Positions 19,124 through 27,830 of a stretch of DNA of 64,000 nucleotides are shown here, piece after piece. The DNA is taken from positions 20,236 to 84,235 of the forward strand of contig JAKSRC010000006.1 of assembly GCA_024403855.1 (NCBI GenBank). The letters are read 5' to 3'. The DNA is from Saccharofermentans sp. Its GTDB lineage: Bacteria; Bacillota; Clostridia; Saccharofermentanales; Saccharofermentanaceae. A program made the position numbers and the translations under genes. The notes below the pieces were generated by a model. That model was not told the origin of the DNA. It worked only from the letters and a program-made list of their open reading frames with translations, and made no database searches. The stretch's first letter is position 1; each line of letters begins with the position of its first letter.

Positions 19124-20665
19124 TTACTGCCTTTCTATCGCAAAAATGACAAGTGCTTCCGCATCGGATTGCCTTTGTGCAATATATCTATCGTGGCTTA
19201 CAGCATCCGTAAAACCTATGCCGTGACCGAATCCGGGAAGCCATAAGATGTCACCATTCATCTCTGCAAAAAGAATCTGATCTCTTGCAGATTCAGGAAT
19301 CTTAAGGTCGGTCATTAGTCGCTTTAACTCTTTACCGCCCTTGGCGCCGGCTCTCTTCATCCTAAGCGGTGAAGTTATTCCACCCTGATTGCCAAATGAA
19401 ATTTTGCCTTCATTCAGCGCCTCAATAGGACAAAACCACGATGAATAATTATACTCTAAATCGCACCTATTCTCAATTATTCTTGTTTTTAATAAATAGG
19501 CAGAATTGGGGATTTTTATTGTTTTTGTCCCTATATCTGTATCTCCGAGAGTTATATCAACACAAACCGGATCAGAAGCAACAAGAAATCCCATCTGTGA
19601 TGCAATCGCTCCGGCAAGAGCCTTTACCTCAGTAGAAGCTGCAAAGCCAAAATAATCTCCATGCCTGTACGCCTTTCTACCGAAAGGCATATCAAGAAGC
19701 ACTTCTCCCTGCTGTTCATTTGCCAGAAGCTCAAGACAATCCTTGAGATTGTTCTCTTCAAAATCAATGAGTTCACCAAACGTCTCCTGCCAAAGGAACC
19801 TGATTGCGCGTGATTTTAGAGCTATGTGAAGTGCATCTGTGCCGGAAGCTTTAAGAAAACGCTTTCCGGATAAAATCTCCAGGTTATCCTTATATGCTTC
19901 GACTGCCTTGGAAGTAACAAAATCCAGGTCATTACTCAGCAAATTATATGTTCTTGTCAAAGGAACCGCAGGATCCTCTCCATAGAATTCACCAATTTCA
20001 GGCAACATCCTATTACGCCAGACATTTCTTGTTCCAATGGCTTCAAAGTTGGTAAGATCCGTTGAGTAGCCGATGCCTGATTCTTCCAGGAAAGCAACAA
20101 GTTCGCTCTTTTTAAGACAAAGTAACGGTCTGATTATTCTTCCTGTACGACTCTTCGGATTAACAAGGCCTTCAAGACCTGCCCCTCTGAAAAGGTTCAT
20201 CATCATTGTCTCTGCAATATCGTCTTTGTGATGAGCGATTGCGATTCTGACATTCTTTCCGGTCGATGTTTCTAATACCTGGGCATATTGCTCAAAAGCT
20301 TCATATCTGAGGATTCTTCCGGCAGTCTCTTCAGAAATGTGATTCATCTCCGAAAATCCCTTGCAATCAAAATCAAGGACTTTAAGATCTACTCCGAGAT
20401 TTGCACAAAGCGTCTTTACTGCCTCTGCTTCTTCATCACAAACAACAGGTCTTAAGTGATGGTTGCAATGAAATGCTTTGATATCACAATTGATGTCATT
20501 GCGATCAGAAAGCGACTTAAGGATAGTCAGCAAAGCAACTGAATCAGGACCACCTGAAAGTCCAACAACAATAATTCCACAGTCAAAGAGCCCTTTATCC
20601 TTGGAAAACTCAAGGACCTTATCAGGGATTAATTCTTTGTTGGTATTAGTCTTCTTATCTTTCAA
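19124..20665 (-). CDS. tilS: tRNA(Ile)-lysidine synthase
   Basis: TilS modifies C34 of the tRNA-Ile that reads AUA, using lysine and ATP. The 513 residues hold the PP-loop VVGLSGGPDSVALL (about 32-45), the conserved AIAHHKDDIAETMMMNLFRGAGLEGL (recognised from HHKDD onward, about 150) and IIRPLL. The C-terminal part (about 400-513) fits the TilS C-terminal domain (RMKRAGAKGGKELKRLM, about 430). It starts 3 bases after dnaB and is 6 bases from hpt. The frame includes an AT-rich stretch near 19440-19560 coding for a less conserved linker region. Confidence 0.93.
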   Translation of the reverse strand: MKDKKTNTNKELIPDKVLEFSKDKGLFDCGIIVVGLSGGPDSVALLTILKSLSDRNDINCDIKAFHCNHHLRPVVCDEEAEAVKTLCANLGVDLKVLDFDCKGFSEMNHISEETAGRILRYEAFEQYAQVLETSTGKNVRIAIAHHKDDIAETMMMNLFRGAGLEGLVNPKSRTGRIIRPLLCLKKSELVAFLEESGIGYSTDLTNFEAIGTRNVWRNRMLPEIGEFYGEDPAVPLTRTYNLLSNDLDFVTSKAVEAYKDNLEILSGKRFLKASGTDALHIALKSRAIRFLWQETFGELIDFEENNLKDCLELLANEQQGEVLLDMPFGRKAYRHGDYFGFAASTEVKALAGAIASQMGFLVASDPVCVDITLGDTDIGTKTIKIPNSAYLLKTRIIENRCDLEYNYSSWFCPIEALNEGKISFGNQGGITSPLRMKRAGAKGGKELKRLMTDLKIPESARDQILFAEMNGDILWLPGFGHGIGFTDAVSHDRYIAQRQSDAEALVIFAIERQ

Positions 20666-20668
20666 AAC

Positions 20669-22282
20669 TTAGAATCCATCAGGGAAATCATTATTTGCCT
20701 GAGCAAAGAAATCGTCACCTTCAGGGGGAATATCGGCATTGTCAGGCATGGGTGGTTCCGGAATCGGAGCCTCGTCTGTTGTTACACTGTCAAAATTATA
20801 ATTCTGAGAAGCTGTATCGCCATCTACAGTTCTTGTAAATGCACTTCCGGAGTTGTCTTCCGGATCTTTCTCATTGTATTCGATAAACATAGTCTTTCTG
20901 GGAACCCACCAGACAGAATCCCTTCCTGTCTTACCGTGGCGGTTCTTGGAAAGATAAATAAATGCAGGCTTGGCATCATTGCCATCCTTAAAATTAACTG
21001 TCTGAGGAGCATCCTCAGGAGCTGCGCCCTCAGCATCTTTGCTCTTATAGTAGTCAGGTCTGTCAACAAACATAACTGTATCAGCATCCTGCTCGATAGC
21101 ACCTGAATCTCTCAAGTCTGAAAGCTGAGGTGTATGGTCATCACGCTGAGCAGCACCTCTCGAGAGCTGTGAAAGAGCAATGATCGGGATGTTAAAATCC
21201 CTTGCGAGAACCTTTAAATGCCTTGAGATTGCAGTAACTTCCTCATTACGGGATTTACCGCCACCAGGCATTGTCATAAGCTGCAAATAATCGATGATTA
21301 CAAGCCTTGGTCTTTTCTTTGGATCAGCGAAAAGCTGGGTTAACTTGGACTTCATCGATATAGGGTTGCTATCCGAATTATCGTCAATGTAAATCGGATA
21401 TTCCGACAAAAGCGAAAGTGCTCTTGTGAGTTGCTGCTTATCGCTATCCGTCATCTTATGAGAATAAACAATCTCACTTACGGGCTTACTCATCGCAGAA
21501 GACATAAGTCTTGATGCGATTTCCTGCTTGCTCATCTCAAGAGAGAAAATAGCTACAGGATTCTGATTAGCTGCAACATTAGCCGCCATATTAATTGCAA
21601 GGGCTGATTTACCCATAGCAGGACGTGCAGCAAGAATATTAAGAGATCCCGGCCTTAATCCGCCAAGCATCGAATCAAGCCTGGGGAAACCGAGCTTGAT
21701 CTTACCACCGGAGTTATCATCCTTAAGTTCGGATGTAATCTCACTCATGGTCGCCTTCAGGATCTCAGGCATACCTTCAAAGCCCTTGGTATCACCAGTG
21801 TTCTTTAAACGTGAAATCTCATCAATTGCATAGTCAATAGCTTCAGAAGCGTGTAAATCACCCTTAGAAGCTTTATTCTTAATCTTGTCAATTGTTCTAA
21901 AGAGCTTAGCACTGTCACTACGCTCTCTTATGGCTTCGATATAACTTGGGAGAGCAGACTGAACTGCCGGTACATCACCAACATGGTAAATGTATCGCTG
22001 GCCACCTGCTTTATCAGCAAGTCCACGCCTTTCAAGCTCGGAAAATACAGTGATTCTGTCAATCTGCTTATTCTCAAGGAACATATCGATAATGACACTG
22101 AATATAGTGCTGTTACGCACATCGCTGAAATCCTGATCGATGAGTTTATTCTCAACCGCTTTGATGACTGCATTATCTCTTCGCATGCAAAGAGCAAGCA
22201 AAGCCATCTCGACTTCAACTTCAGCAACTGTATCGTTACCCTGATCTATAAGATTATCCAGATAATCCAAATTCTCAGCCAT
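20669..22282 (-). CDS. dnaB: Replicative DNA helicase
   Basis: DnaB (DnaC in Bacillus naming) is the hexameric fork helicase. In 537 residues it has the N-terminal helical domain (about 15-120), the linker, and a RecA-like domain with Walker A AARPAMGKSALAI (about 213), FSLEMSKQE (about 245), Walker B VIIDYLQLM (about 324) and the arginine-finger region SQLSRGAAQR. The C-terminus is extended beyond the usual fold by about 70 acidic, Pro-rich residues (about 470-537), probably disordered. Sixteen bases separate it from rplI and three from tilS. This is the usual downstream neighbour of rplI. Confidence 0.95.
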   Translation of the reverse strand: MAENLDYLDNLIDQGNDTVAEVEVEMALLALCMRRDNAVIKAVENKLIDQDFSDVRNSTIFSVIIDMFLENKQIDRITVFSELERRGLADKAGGQRYIYHVGDVPAVQSALPSYIEAIRERSDSAKLFRTIDKIKNKASKGDLHASEAIDYAIDEISRLKNTGDTKGFEGMPEILKATMSEITSELKDDNSGGKIKLGFPRLDSMLGGLRPGSLNILAARPAMGKSALAINMAANVAANQNPVAIFSLEMSKQEIASRLMSSAMSKPVSEIVYSHKMTDSDKQQLTRALSLLSEYPIYIDDNSDSNPISMKSKLTQLFADPKKRPRLVIIDYLQLMTMPGGGKSRNEEVTAISRHLKVLARDFNIPIIALSQLSRGAAQRDDHTPQLSDLRDSGAIEQDADTVMFVDRPDYYKSKDAEGAAPEDAPQTVNFKDGNDAKPAFIYLSKNRHGKTGRDSVWWVPRKTMFIEYNEKDPEDNSGSAFTRTVDGDTASQNYNFDSVTTDEAPIPEPPMPDNADIPPEGDDFFAQANNDFPDGF

Positions 22283-22298
22283 ATATCAAATCCTGATA

Positions 22299-22745
22299 TC
22301 AAGCACCAGTCTCAACTTCAACGTTGATATCAGCAGAAACCTTAGGGTGAAGCTTGATTCTTACCTTGAAAGTTCCGACATTCTTGATTGTGTTGGAGAT
22401 AACAACCTTCTTCTTGTCGACATCAAAGCCTTCCTTCTTGAGGCTCTCGGAAATATCCTGAGCTGTAACAGCACCATAAAGTCTTCCGTCAGCACCGCCT
22501 CTTGCAGTAACCTTGAAAACCTTACCATCAAGAATCTTCTTGGCTTCCTGCGCAGCAACTAAAGCTCTACGCTCGTGCTCAGCCTTTGCACCTGTCTGAA
22601 GCTTAACTTCGTTAAGATTTGCAGAAGTAACTTCCTTAGCCAAACCCTTCTTGATAAGGAAATTTCTTGCATAACCGTCACTTACTTCAACGACTTCGTT
22701 AGACTTACCAACACTTTTAACATCAGAAAGCAGTATTACCTTCAT
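22299..22745 (-). CDS. rplI: 50S ribosomal protein L9
   Basis: L9 binds 23S rRNA at the base of the L1 stalk. All 148 residues fit: the N-terminal RNA-binding domain [30 protein letters not shown] (recognised), the long connecting helix (about 42-75), and the C-terminal domain with [16 protein letters not shown] (about 88). The length is normal. A hairpin in the 157-base gap from rpsR (22786-22838) may reduce or separate expression of this gene and dnaB from the upstream ribosomal genes. Confidence 0.97.
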   Translation of the reverse strand: MKVILLSDVKSVGKSNEVVEVSDGYARNFLIKKGLAKEVTSANLNEVKLQTGAKAEHERRALVAAQEAKKILDGKVFKVTARGGADGRLYGAVTAQDISESLKKEGFDVDKKKVVISNTIKNVGTFKVRIKLHPKVSADINVEVETGA

Positions 22746-22785
22746 ATAAAACCTCCGCCTATTACCCGAATAGTTGTTTTATAAA

Positions 22786-22838
22786 ACAATCGGGCTTCTC
22801 CTAAGAACATATTATATGCTCCGGGAGCGCCCGATTGT
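22786..22838 (-). terminator. Intra-operon hairpin between rpsR and rplI
   Basis: A 10-bp perfect stem (22786-22795 with 22829-22838) with an inner CTCC/GGAG pairing is followed on the minus strand by TTTTATAAAA. It looks like a partial terminator or an RNA processing site inside the ribosomal operon. A TATAAT sequence on the minus strand lies in the loop (22816-22811), but no -35 fits. Confidence 0.5.
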
Positions 22839-22902
22839 ATTACATTTACTAAATTATGCCTTATTTGTAACAAATAAGGAAAACTATTGTCCTAAAAACG
22901 GA

Positions 22903-23175
22903 TTACTGAACCGTGAAGGGCAAAATTGCAACCTGACGTGCGCACTTGATTGCTGTAGTGAGCTCACGCTGGTGCTTAGCACATGTGCCGGTCATTCTCT
23001 TAGGAAGAATCTTTCCGTTCTCGGAAATGTACTTCTTGAGAGTAGGCTCATCCATGAAATCGATAGCCTCAACCTTATTTGCACAGAAGTTGCAAACCTT
23101 TCTGCGTGTTCTTCTCTGTCTCATGCCGCCGGCAAACTCTCTACCACCGGCTCTGGGTGCTCTGTTCTCTGCCAT
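22903..23175 (-). CDS. rpsR: 30S ribosomal protein S18, zinc-type
   Basis: S18 pairs with S6 on the platform of the 30S subunit. The 90-residue protein has an N-terminal disordered Arg-rich part and the core with VCNFCANK (about 27, the C-type zinc Cys pair), [22 protein letters not shown] (recognised S18 core) and [10 protein letters not shown] (about 62), which supplies further zinc ligands. Ribosome site AAGGAG is well placed before 23175. It is 19 bases after ssb. Confidence 0.96.
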   Translation of the reverse strand: MAENRAPRAGGREFAGGMRQRRTRRKVCNFCANKVEAIDFMDEPTLKKYISENGKILPKRMTGTCAKHQRELTTAIKCARQVAILPFTVQ

Positions 23176-23194
23176 TTTGAGCGATCTCCTTTAA

Positions 23195-23695
23195 TTAAAT
23201 CTCAAACGGAAGTTCACCGGACTGACCTTCATCAAAACCGCCCATAGGTGCATCAATCTGCATGTTAGGAGCAGTAGGTGCACTTGCTGCGACTGATTCT
23301 GCCATAGGTGCAGGTGCACTGAAGGACTGTGCAGGAGCCTGATGCTCCGGACGATATGTCGTCTCACCGGAAGCGGCACCAGATGATTCTACGAACTCTG
23401 CCTCATCGACAACGACTTCTGTAATGAAGCGCTTCTGTCCATTCGGATCATCGTAGCTTCTTGTCTGAATGCTTCCTACCAAACCGATACGGTTGCCTTT
23501 ACGGAAAAATTTCTGAATAAAGACTGCTGTCTGACGCCATGCAACGCAGTTGATGAAATCAGCCTGTCTTTGACCATTGGCATCTTTGAAACGTCTGTCA
23601 ACTGCTACAGTGAAGTTGCAGAACTGTGTCTGGTTTGAAGTAAGCTTAACTTCCGGGTCCTTGGTAAGTCTTCCGACTAATTCTACTTTGTTCAT
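23195..23695 (-). CDS. ssb: Single-stranded DNA-binding protein
   Basis: SSB coats single-stranded DNA and recruits repair and replication partners. The OB fold occupies about residues 1-105 (MNKVELVGRLTKDPEVKLT, FINCVAWRQTAVFIQKFFRKG, GSIQTRSYDD). A Pro/Ala/Ser-rich linker follows, and the end is a partner-binding tip GELPFEI, close to the usual acidic-DLPF motif but ending in EI. The 166-residue length is normal. It lies between rpsF and rpsR in the conserved order. Confidence 0.96.
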   Translation of the reverse strand: MNKVELVGRLTKDPEVKLTSNQTQFCNFTVAVDRRFKDANGQRQADFINCVAWRQTAVFIQKFFRKGNRIGLVGSIQTRSYDDPNGQKRFITEVVVDEAEFVESSGAASGETTYRPEHQAPAQSFSAPAPMAESVAASAPTAPNMQIDAPMGGFDEGQSGELPFEI

Positions 23696-23722
23696 TTACT
23701 GTTACCTTCCTGTCAAAAGTGA

Positions 23723-24010
23723 TTACTCACCGACACGAACAATGAGATAACGGATTACACCATCAGTGATCTTGAGAACACGCTCAAGTTCCTTAGGGAA
23801 AACGCTATCGGCAGTAAATACTGTCTGAACATAGTAGCCGTTCTTCTGACCTTCAATCTCATAAGCGAGCTCGCGTGTACCGATTGCATCGAATGTATCA
23901 ATCGTTGCAGCGGATTCGATCTTAGCCTTGATTGTGTCAGTAAGAGAAGCAATACCCTCTTCACCCTTAGCAGTGGAAAGGATTACGATCAAACGATATT
24001 GGTTTGCCAT
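23723..24010 (-). CDS. rpsF: 30S ribosomal protein S6
   Basis: S6 binds S18 and 16S rRNA. I set the start at the ATG at 24010-24008 (MANQYRLIVILS), which has AGGAGG seven bases upstream. The longer frame to 24124 runs through the promoter and leader and is not credible. From there the protein has 95 residues, the usual S6 size, with the RNP-like strand MANQYRLIVIL, the motif GTRELAYEIEGQKNGYY (about 53) and a C-terminal strand VIRYLIVRVGE. It is the first gene of the long operon to ftsH. Confidence 0.96.
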   Translation of the reverse strand: MANQYRLIVILSTAKGEEGIASLTDTIKAKIESAATIDTFDAIGTRELAYEIEGQKNGYYVQTVFTADSVFPKELERVLKITDGVIRYLIVRVGE

Positions 24011-24013
24011 GTC

Positions 24014-24090
24014 ATTCACCTCCTTCTGGACTTTACGGTCCGGCATCAATATGCCGAACAAGGATGCCGCCCATTTAAGCGGCACCGAGA
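24014..24090 (-). promoter_or_regulatory. Probable S6:S18 autoregulatory leader of rpsF
   Basis: Between the promoter and the rpsF ribosome site the minus-strand RNA can form three small hairpins: TGCCGC/GCGGCA, CGGCA/TGCCG and GGAC/GTCC, with CCG trinucleotides at their junctions. Published rpsF leader motifs bind the S6:S18 complex through a bulged CCG that mimics the 16S site. The match is by eye; I have not folded it against the covariance model. Confidence 0.5.
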
Positions 24091-24120
24091 AGAATAACAC
24101 AGCAATAGAGCCAAAGTCAA
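24091..24120 (-). promoter_or_regulatory. Promoter of the rpsF-to-ftsH operon
   Basis: On the minus strand TTGACT (24120-24115) is followed after 18 bases by TATTCT (24096-24091). It leaves a leader of about 75 bases before rpsF. Confidence 0.6.
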
Positions 24121-24228
24121 GCATTTACCGTGGTATACAGGCGTTTCTCTTCGTTCGCATCCTGCCTAAATTCTTACTGAGAAAATCATATCAACCCAAA
24201 AATCAAAATTCCACCTTTTGAAAGCAGA

Positions 24229-24264
24229 ATGAGACTTTCAGATGTCATTTGAGACCGGTATCAG
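24229..24264. repeat. Dispersed 36-bp intergenic repeat, copy 1
   Basis: The stretch starting ATGAGACTTTC and containing TTGAGAC before TATCA matches a stretch at 50898-50933 in 27 of 36 positions without gaps. Both are in non-coding sequence between unrelated genes. Confidence 0.5.
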
Positions 24265-24287
24265 AAAATACTGTCCTAATAACAGAA

Positions 24288-26090
24288 TCAGATTCTGCAG
24301 GCACCGACTTCTTTCAGGATGTAAGGGAACAATATTTCGAGCCAGGCATTCAAAGCCTTTGCGGTATGAAGATATGTCTCATAGTTCTCACCTGTAGGAT
24401 CAGGAACAGATATAGACATAACTCTTCCGCTGGAATCTTTCATAACAAGACCATTGGCGGCTGCAAATGTCGACAACGAGAATACTTTATCCTTAATTTC
24501 AGGGAAAGCCTTGGTTATCGCAAAAGCCTGCTCATCTCTGACAGTAATTATGAGGTCATTGTCATCGTAAATAGCAGGATCTGCTCTTCTTGACTCTATT
24601 GCGCCCAAACCCCATCCGGTGAGTTCCTTAACCGCTTTTTCCATCATGGAATCCGGCTCAAGACCGCTCATGGCAGTGAGGCCGGCTGATTCGCAGTAAA
24701 TCTCAAATCCGGCATTGCTTTCCTGGTTGGAAATATAAGGTTCATTCTTTGCGAGCATCTTCCTCATTAACGATTCAAGACAAGCTGACAAAGACGTGTT
24801 ATTGTCATCAACGAACAATACTGAAGCCGTATAGGTATCCTTGAACGCATCAATAGAGAGTGCTGTTCTGGAAGGACGTTCAGGCTTGGGCATGCCTGGA
24901 GCAAGCTCTTCCTTCTTGCCGGAAGCTTTGGTTAACCTGTTCATATATGCGACAGATAATCCTTCACCATCAAATCCTTGTGCAAGGATTACATCTACTT
25001 CCTGAACATCCAAGAATCTCAGGCCTTCAAAAAGCCCATGTGAAGCACAGGAAACATCAACAGTTTTTCCGTAAACACAGAATTCGGTATGCGCCAGCAA
25101 GAGCTTATCATTCATCTTGTCGTACATAGCCTTTATTTCAGAACCGCAATAAAGACCGATTCTGGCAAAAGGATTCTTCGCAAGAATCTCACGTGATCTC
25201 AGGATAAAAGGTGAAACGATGTTTACGAGTTCTTTTGCTTCATCATCAGAAAGCTTCTTAAGATCAACAGTTTCAATCTTTTCGATCTTGCCGTCAGATG
25301 CCAAAGCATTGTCACCTGTTATCTTTGTGCCTTCAGGCATTTTCATTATCTCGACCTGTGCATACGGAGCATAATGACGATATTTCATACCGGGAGCTTT
25401 GGGCGTCTCGCCTTCAGATTTCAATCCACCGCTAATCGTATCGTTGCTCTTCAATACAGCATCAATATCAGCTTTGGTAACAGCACCGGGTCTCAAGATG
25501 ACAGGAACAGTTCCTGTGCAATCTACAACTGTAGATTCGAGTCCGAATTCGGAGTCACCGCCATCGATAATCGCATAGATATATCCGTCCATATCTTCAA
25601 GAACAGATCTTGCACTTGTAGGGGATGGTCTTCCGGAAAGATTTGCAGAAGGTGCAGCTACCGGAACAGCACAATACTGAAGGAACTTATTCGCAATAGG
25701 ATTAGAAGGCATTCTTACGCCTACAGTATCAAGTCCGGCTGTTGTTTTATCGGAAATAGAATCTGCCTTTTTCATTACTATAGTAATAGGACCGGGCATA
25801 AAATTATCGATAAGTGTCTGCGCAAGAGGAGTTATCTCAGATACGATTTCCTTGATCTGTTCTTTGTTTCCGACATGGCAGATAAGAGGATTGTCAGCAG
25901 GTCTTCCTTTAGCCCCGAAAACCTTGCTTACGGCATCACCATTTCTTCCGTCACAACCCAAACCGTAGACTGTCTCTGTAGGGAAGCCGACGACTTCACC
26001 ATTTCTCAGATGTTCAGCTGCATCCTTAAGTGCTTTATCATCATTTGAATCTATTAATATTGTCTTCTTATACTTCTTTTCGCGTTCCAT
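24288..26090 (-). CDS. Threonylcarbamoyl-AMP synthase (Sua5/YwlC type) fused to a degenerate LMW protein-tyrosine-phosphatase-like domain
   Basis: The N-terminal YrdC domain (about 10-205) makes threonylcarbamoyl-AMP for tRNA t6A37: GFPTETVYGLGCDG, KGRPADNPL, APSANLSGRPSPTSA and the GLESTVVD motif are all present. A Sua5 domain follows (about 215-345; APGMKYRHYAP). The last 180 residues resemble low-molecular-weight tyrosine phosphatases: VLFVDDNNTSLSA (about 427) lies where the P-loop VCxGNxCRSP should be, and VPDPTGENYETY near 568 matches the general-acid DP loop. The catalytic Cys is Asp and the P-loop Arg is Leu, so phosphatase activity should be absent. It starts 9 bases after prfA. YwlC and YwlE are separate neighbours in Bacillus. 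Confidence 0.9.
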   Translation of the reverse strand: MEREKKYKKTILIDSNDDKALKDAAEHLRNGEVVGFPTETVYGLGCDGRNGDAVSKVFGAKGRPADNPLICHVGNKEQIKEIVSEITPLAQTLIDNFMPGPITIVMKKADSISDKTTAGLDTVGVRMPSNPIANKFLQYCAVPVAAPSANLSGRPSPTSARSVLEDMDGYIYAIIDGGDSEFGLESTVVDCTGTVPVILRPGAVTKADIDAVLKSNDTISGGLKSEGETPKAPGMKYRHYAPYAQVEIMKMPEGTKITGDNALASDGKIEKIETVDLKKLSDDEAKELVNIVSPFILRSREILAKNPFARIGLYCGSEIKAMYDKMNDKLLLAHTEFCVYGKTVDVSCASHGLFEGLRFLDVQEVDVILAQGFDGEGLSVAYMNRLTKASGKKEELAPGMPKPERPSRTALSIDAFKDTYTASVLFVDDNNTSLSACLESLMRKMLAKNEPYISNQESNAGFEIYCESAGLTAMSGLEPDSMMEKAVKELTGWGLGAIESRRADPAIYDDNDLIITVRDEQAFAITKAFPEIKDKVFSLSTFAAANGLVMKDSSGRVMSISVPDPTGENYETYLHTAKALNAWLEILFPYILKEVGACRI

Positions 26091-26099
26091 AAATGCCTC

Positions 26100-27191
26100 T
26101 TATTCTTCTTCACTATTGCTTGCTCTGTCTGCTGCCTGTGCCAATGTCAGGGCATCAACCGTCTCATCCAAATCGCCTGCAAGGATAGCATCTAATTTAT
26201 AAAGTGTTAATCCTATTCTGTGATCAGTTACTCTTCCCTGATGGTAATTATAAGTACGTATTCTTTCTGATCTGTCGCCAGTTCCAACCTGTGATTTTCT
26301 CTCGTCGTTATGTCTGTCGACATCAGCCTGATGAGCAATTTCCCACAAACGGCTCTGAAGCACTGCCATCGCCTTTTCCTTATTCTGAATCTGCGATCTT
26401 TCATCCTGGCAGGTTACGACCATTCCGGTCGGCAAGTGCGTAATTCTTATCGCTGAAGATGTTTTATTGATATGCTGACCGCCTGCACCGGAAGCTCTGA
26501 ATCGATCAATCTTAAGATCGTTCGGATTAATCTCTACATCCGTCGGCTCTGCTTTAGGAAGAACAGCTACCGTCGCCGTCGAAGTATGAATTCTGCCGCC
26601 TGATTCAGTAACCGGCACACGCTGAACTCTGTGAACACCACTTTCAAACTTCATTCGCGAATAAACTCTGGGGCCGTCAATTTCGGCTACGATTTCCTTA
26701 TATCCGCCAAGTTCAGTCGGGCTTTCATCAACAACACTTACCGTAAATCCTTTTAGCGCAGCATATCCTTTATACATCTTGAAAAGATCGCCTGCGAAAA
26801 GTGCTGATTCTTCTCCACCGGCACCAGCTCTGATCTCAAGGATTACTGAACGTGAATCTCTGGGATCACCCGGAGTAAGATAAATTACGAGTTCTTTCTC
26901 AAGTTCAGCAAGAAGATCCTTTGCATCTGACAGTTCAGCATTTGCAAGACTTCTCATCTCGTCATCGCCATTGAGATCTCCACTTTCGAGAAGTTCAAGA
27001 ATACCGGCTATCTCTTTCTCACAGGATTCATATTTCTGAATAGCTTCAACCTGTGGATTAAGAGAAGCGAGTTCTCTTGAGTATTTTGTATATTCATCAG
27101 GGCGTGATGCAATTGCCGGATCACTCAATGTTCCGGTCAGTTCTTCCCATTTCGCCTTGATCAATTCTGTTTTGTTTTTATCTATCGCCAT
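26100..27191 (-). CDS. prfA: Peptide chain release factor 1
   Basis: RF1 releases the finished peptide at UAA and UAG. The 363 residues include the catalytic GGQ in [14 protein letters not shown] (about 234) and the codon-recognition segment [18 protein letters not shown] (PVT at about 190), which marks RF1 and not RF2. The motif [21 protein letters not shown] (about 300, cited for its RTYN core) is also present. The length is normal. The usual neighbour prmC, which methylates GGQ, is missing here; the next gene is the Sua5 fusion, as found in other Bacillota t6A/RF1 clusters. Confidence 0.97.
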   Translation of the reverse strand: MAIDKNKTELIKAKWEELTGTLSDPAIASRPDEYTKYSRELASLNPQVEAIQKYESCEKEIAGILELLESGDLNGDDEMRSLANAELSDAKDLLAELEKELVIYLTPGDPRDSRSVILEIRAGAGGEESALFAGDLFKMYKGYAALKGFTVSVVDESPTELGGYKEIVAEIDGPRVYSRMKFESGVHRVQRVPVTESGGRIHTSTATVAVLPKAEPTDVEINPNDLKIDRFRASGAGGQHINKTSSAIRITHLPTGMVVTCQDERSQIQNKEKAMAVLQSRLWEIAHQADVDRHNDERKSQVGTGDRSERIRTYNYHQGRVTDHRIGLTLYKLDAILAGDLDETVDALTLAQAADRASNSEEE

Positions 27192-27225
27192 CGTATTTAT
27201 TCTGTAAAAAACTCATATTATCAAA

Positions 27226-27257
27226 CAAGGAAGCTGCCTCAATAAAAAGGCAGCTTC
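27226..27257 (-). terminator. Terminator downstream of the zinc-ribbon gene
   Basis: A 12-bp stem (27226-27237 with 27246-27257) with an eight-base loop is followed on the minus strand by TTGTTTGA. It lies between the zinc-ribbon gene and prfA. Confidence 0.7.
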
Positions 27258-27282
27258 CTCTTAACATTCTAATATAGATAAA

Positions 27283-27759
27283 CTAAGCCTGAGGTGCCGG
27301 AGGTACCTGTGTAGGCTGATAAGGTGCTACGGGCTGAACTGCCGCTGCATTATTAAGCACCTCATATTCAAGCTTATGTCTCAAAGGCTTCTGGCAGCGA
27401 GGACAATATACGAATCCATGCGGATACCACGCTCTGTGACCAAGATCATATGTGTGGTAATTGAATTCATAGTAGCAATATTCGCATCTGCAGTGGAATG
27501 TCGGATTGTATGAATCGTATCCCGGAACAGGATTAGGATTTACCATACCGGTATTCTGAATCCACTGTCTTGTAGGTGTAGGAAGAGGCTGCTGAACCTG
27601 AACAGGAGCTGCCACCGGAGCAGCAGGAGCAGGTGCAGGTGCCGGAGCAGGAGCGGGAGCTGCTGTGCTGACAAGCGTGCCAAAATTAAATCCGCACTTC
27701 ATACAGAAATTTGCGTGATCATATCCCTGTGTTCCGCACTGCGGGCAGAATTTGCTCAT
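27283..27759 (-). CDS. Double zinc-ribbon protein with Ala/Pro linker, unknown function
   Basis: The 158 residues start with a zinc ribbon (FCPQCGTQGYDHANFCMKCG, Cys pairs at about 5/8 and 18/21). An Ala/Pro linker follows (about 33-60), and a second cluster has Cys pairs CRCEYC (about 90) and CPRC (about 117) with His residues between them. The C-terminus is Pro/Gln-rich. No membrane helix is seen. The first part resembles the N-terminus of the C11 peptidase at 646-3510, including the Ala/Pro repeat style. Function is unknown; zinc ribbons of this kind usually bind protein or nucleic acid. It has its own terminator and a good AGGAGG site. Confidence 0.75.
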   Translation of the reverse strand: MSKFCPQCGTQGYDHANFCMKCGFNFGTLVSTAAPAPAPAPAPAPAAPVAAPVQVQQPLPTPTRQWIQNTGMVNPNPVPGYDSYNPTFHCRCEYCYYEFNYHTYDLGHRAWYPHGFVYCPRCQKPLRHKLEYEVLNNAAAVQPVAPYQPTQVPPAPQA

Positions 27760-27830
27760 GAATATTCCTCCTTAAACTCACTTATTCCTTTATAAGTTTG
27801 ATTAATTATAGTTCCTATTGAGCCAAATGG

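Noticed and set aside
22774..23247. Plus-strand frame opposite rpsR and the rplI leader
   Set aside because: It is antisense to certain ribosomal genes with a Cys/Ser-rich shadow composition.
24011..24124. Longer S6 starting at 24124
   Set aside because: It would translate the promoter and structured leader; the start at 24010 has a proper ribosome site and family N-terminus.
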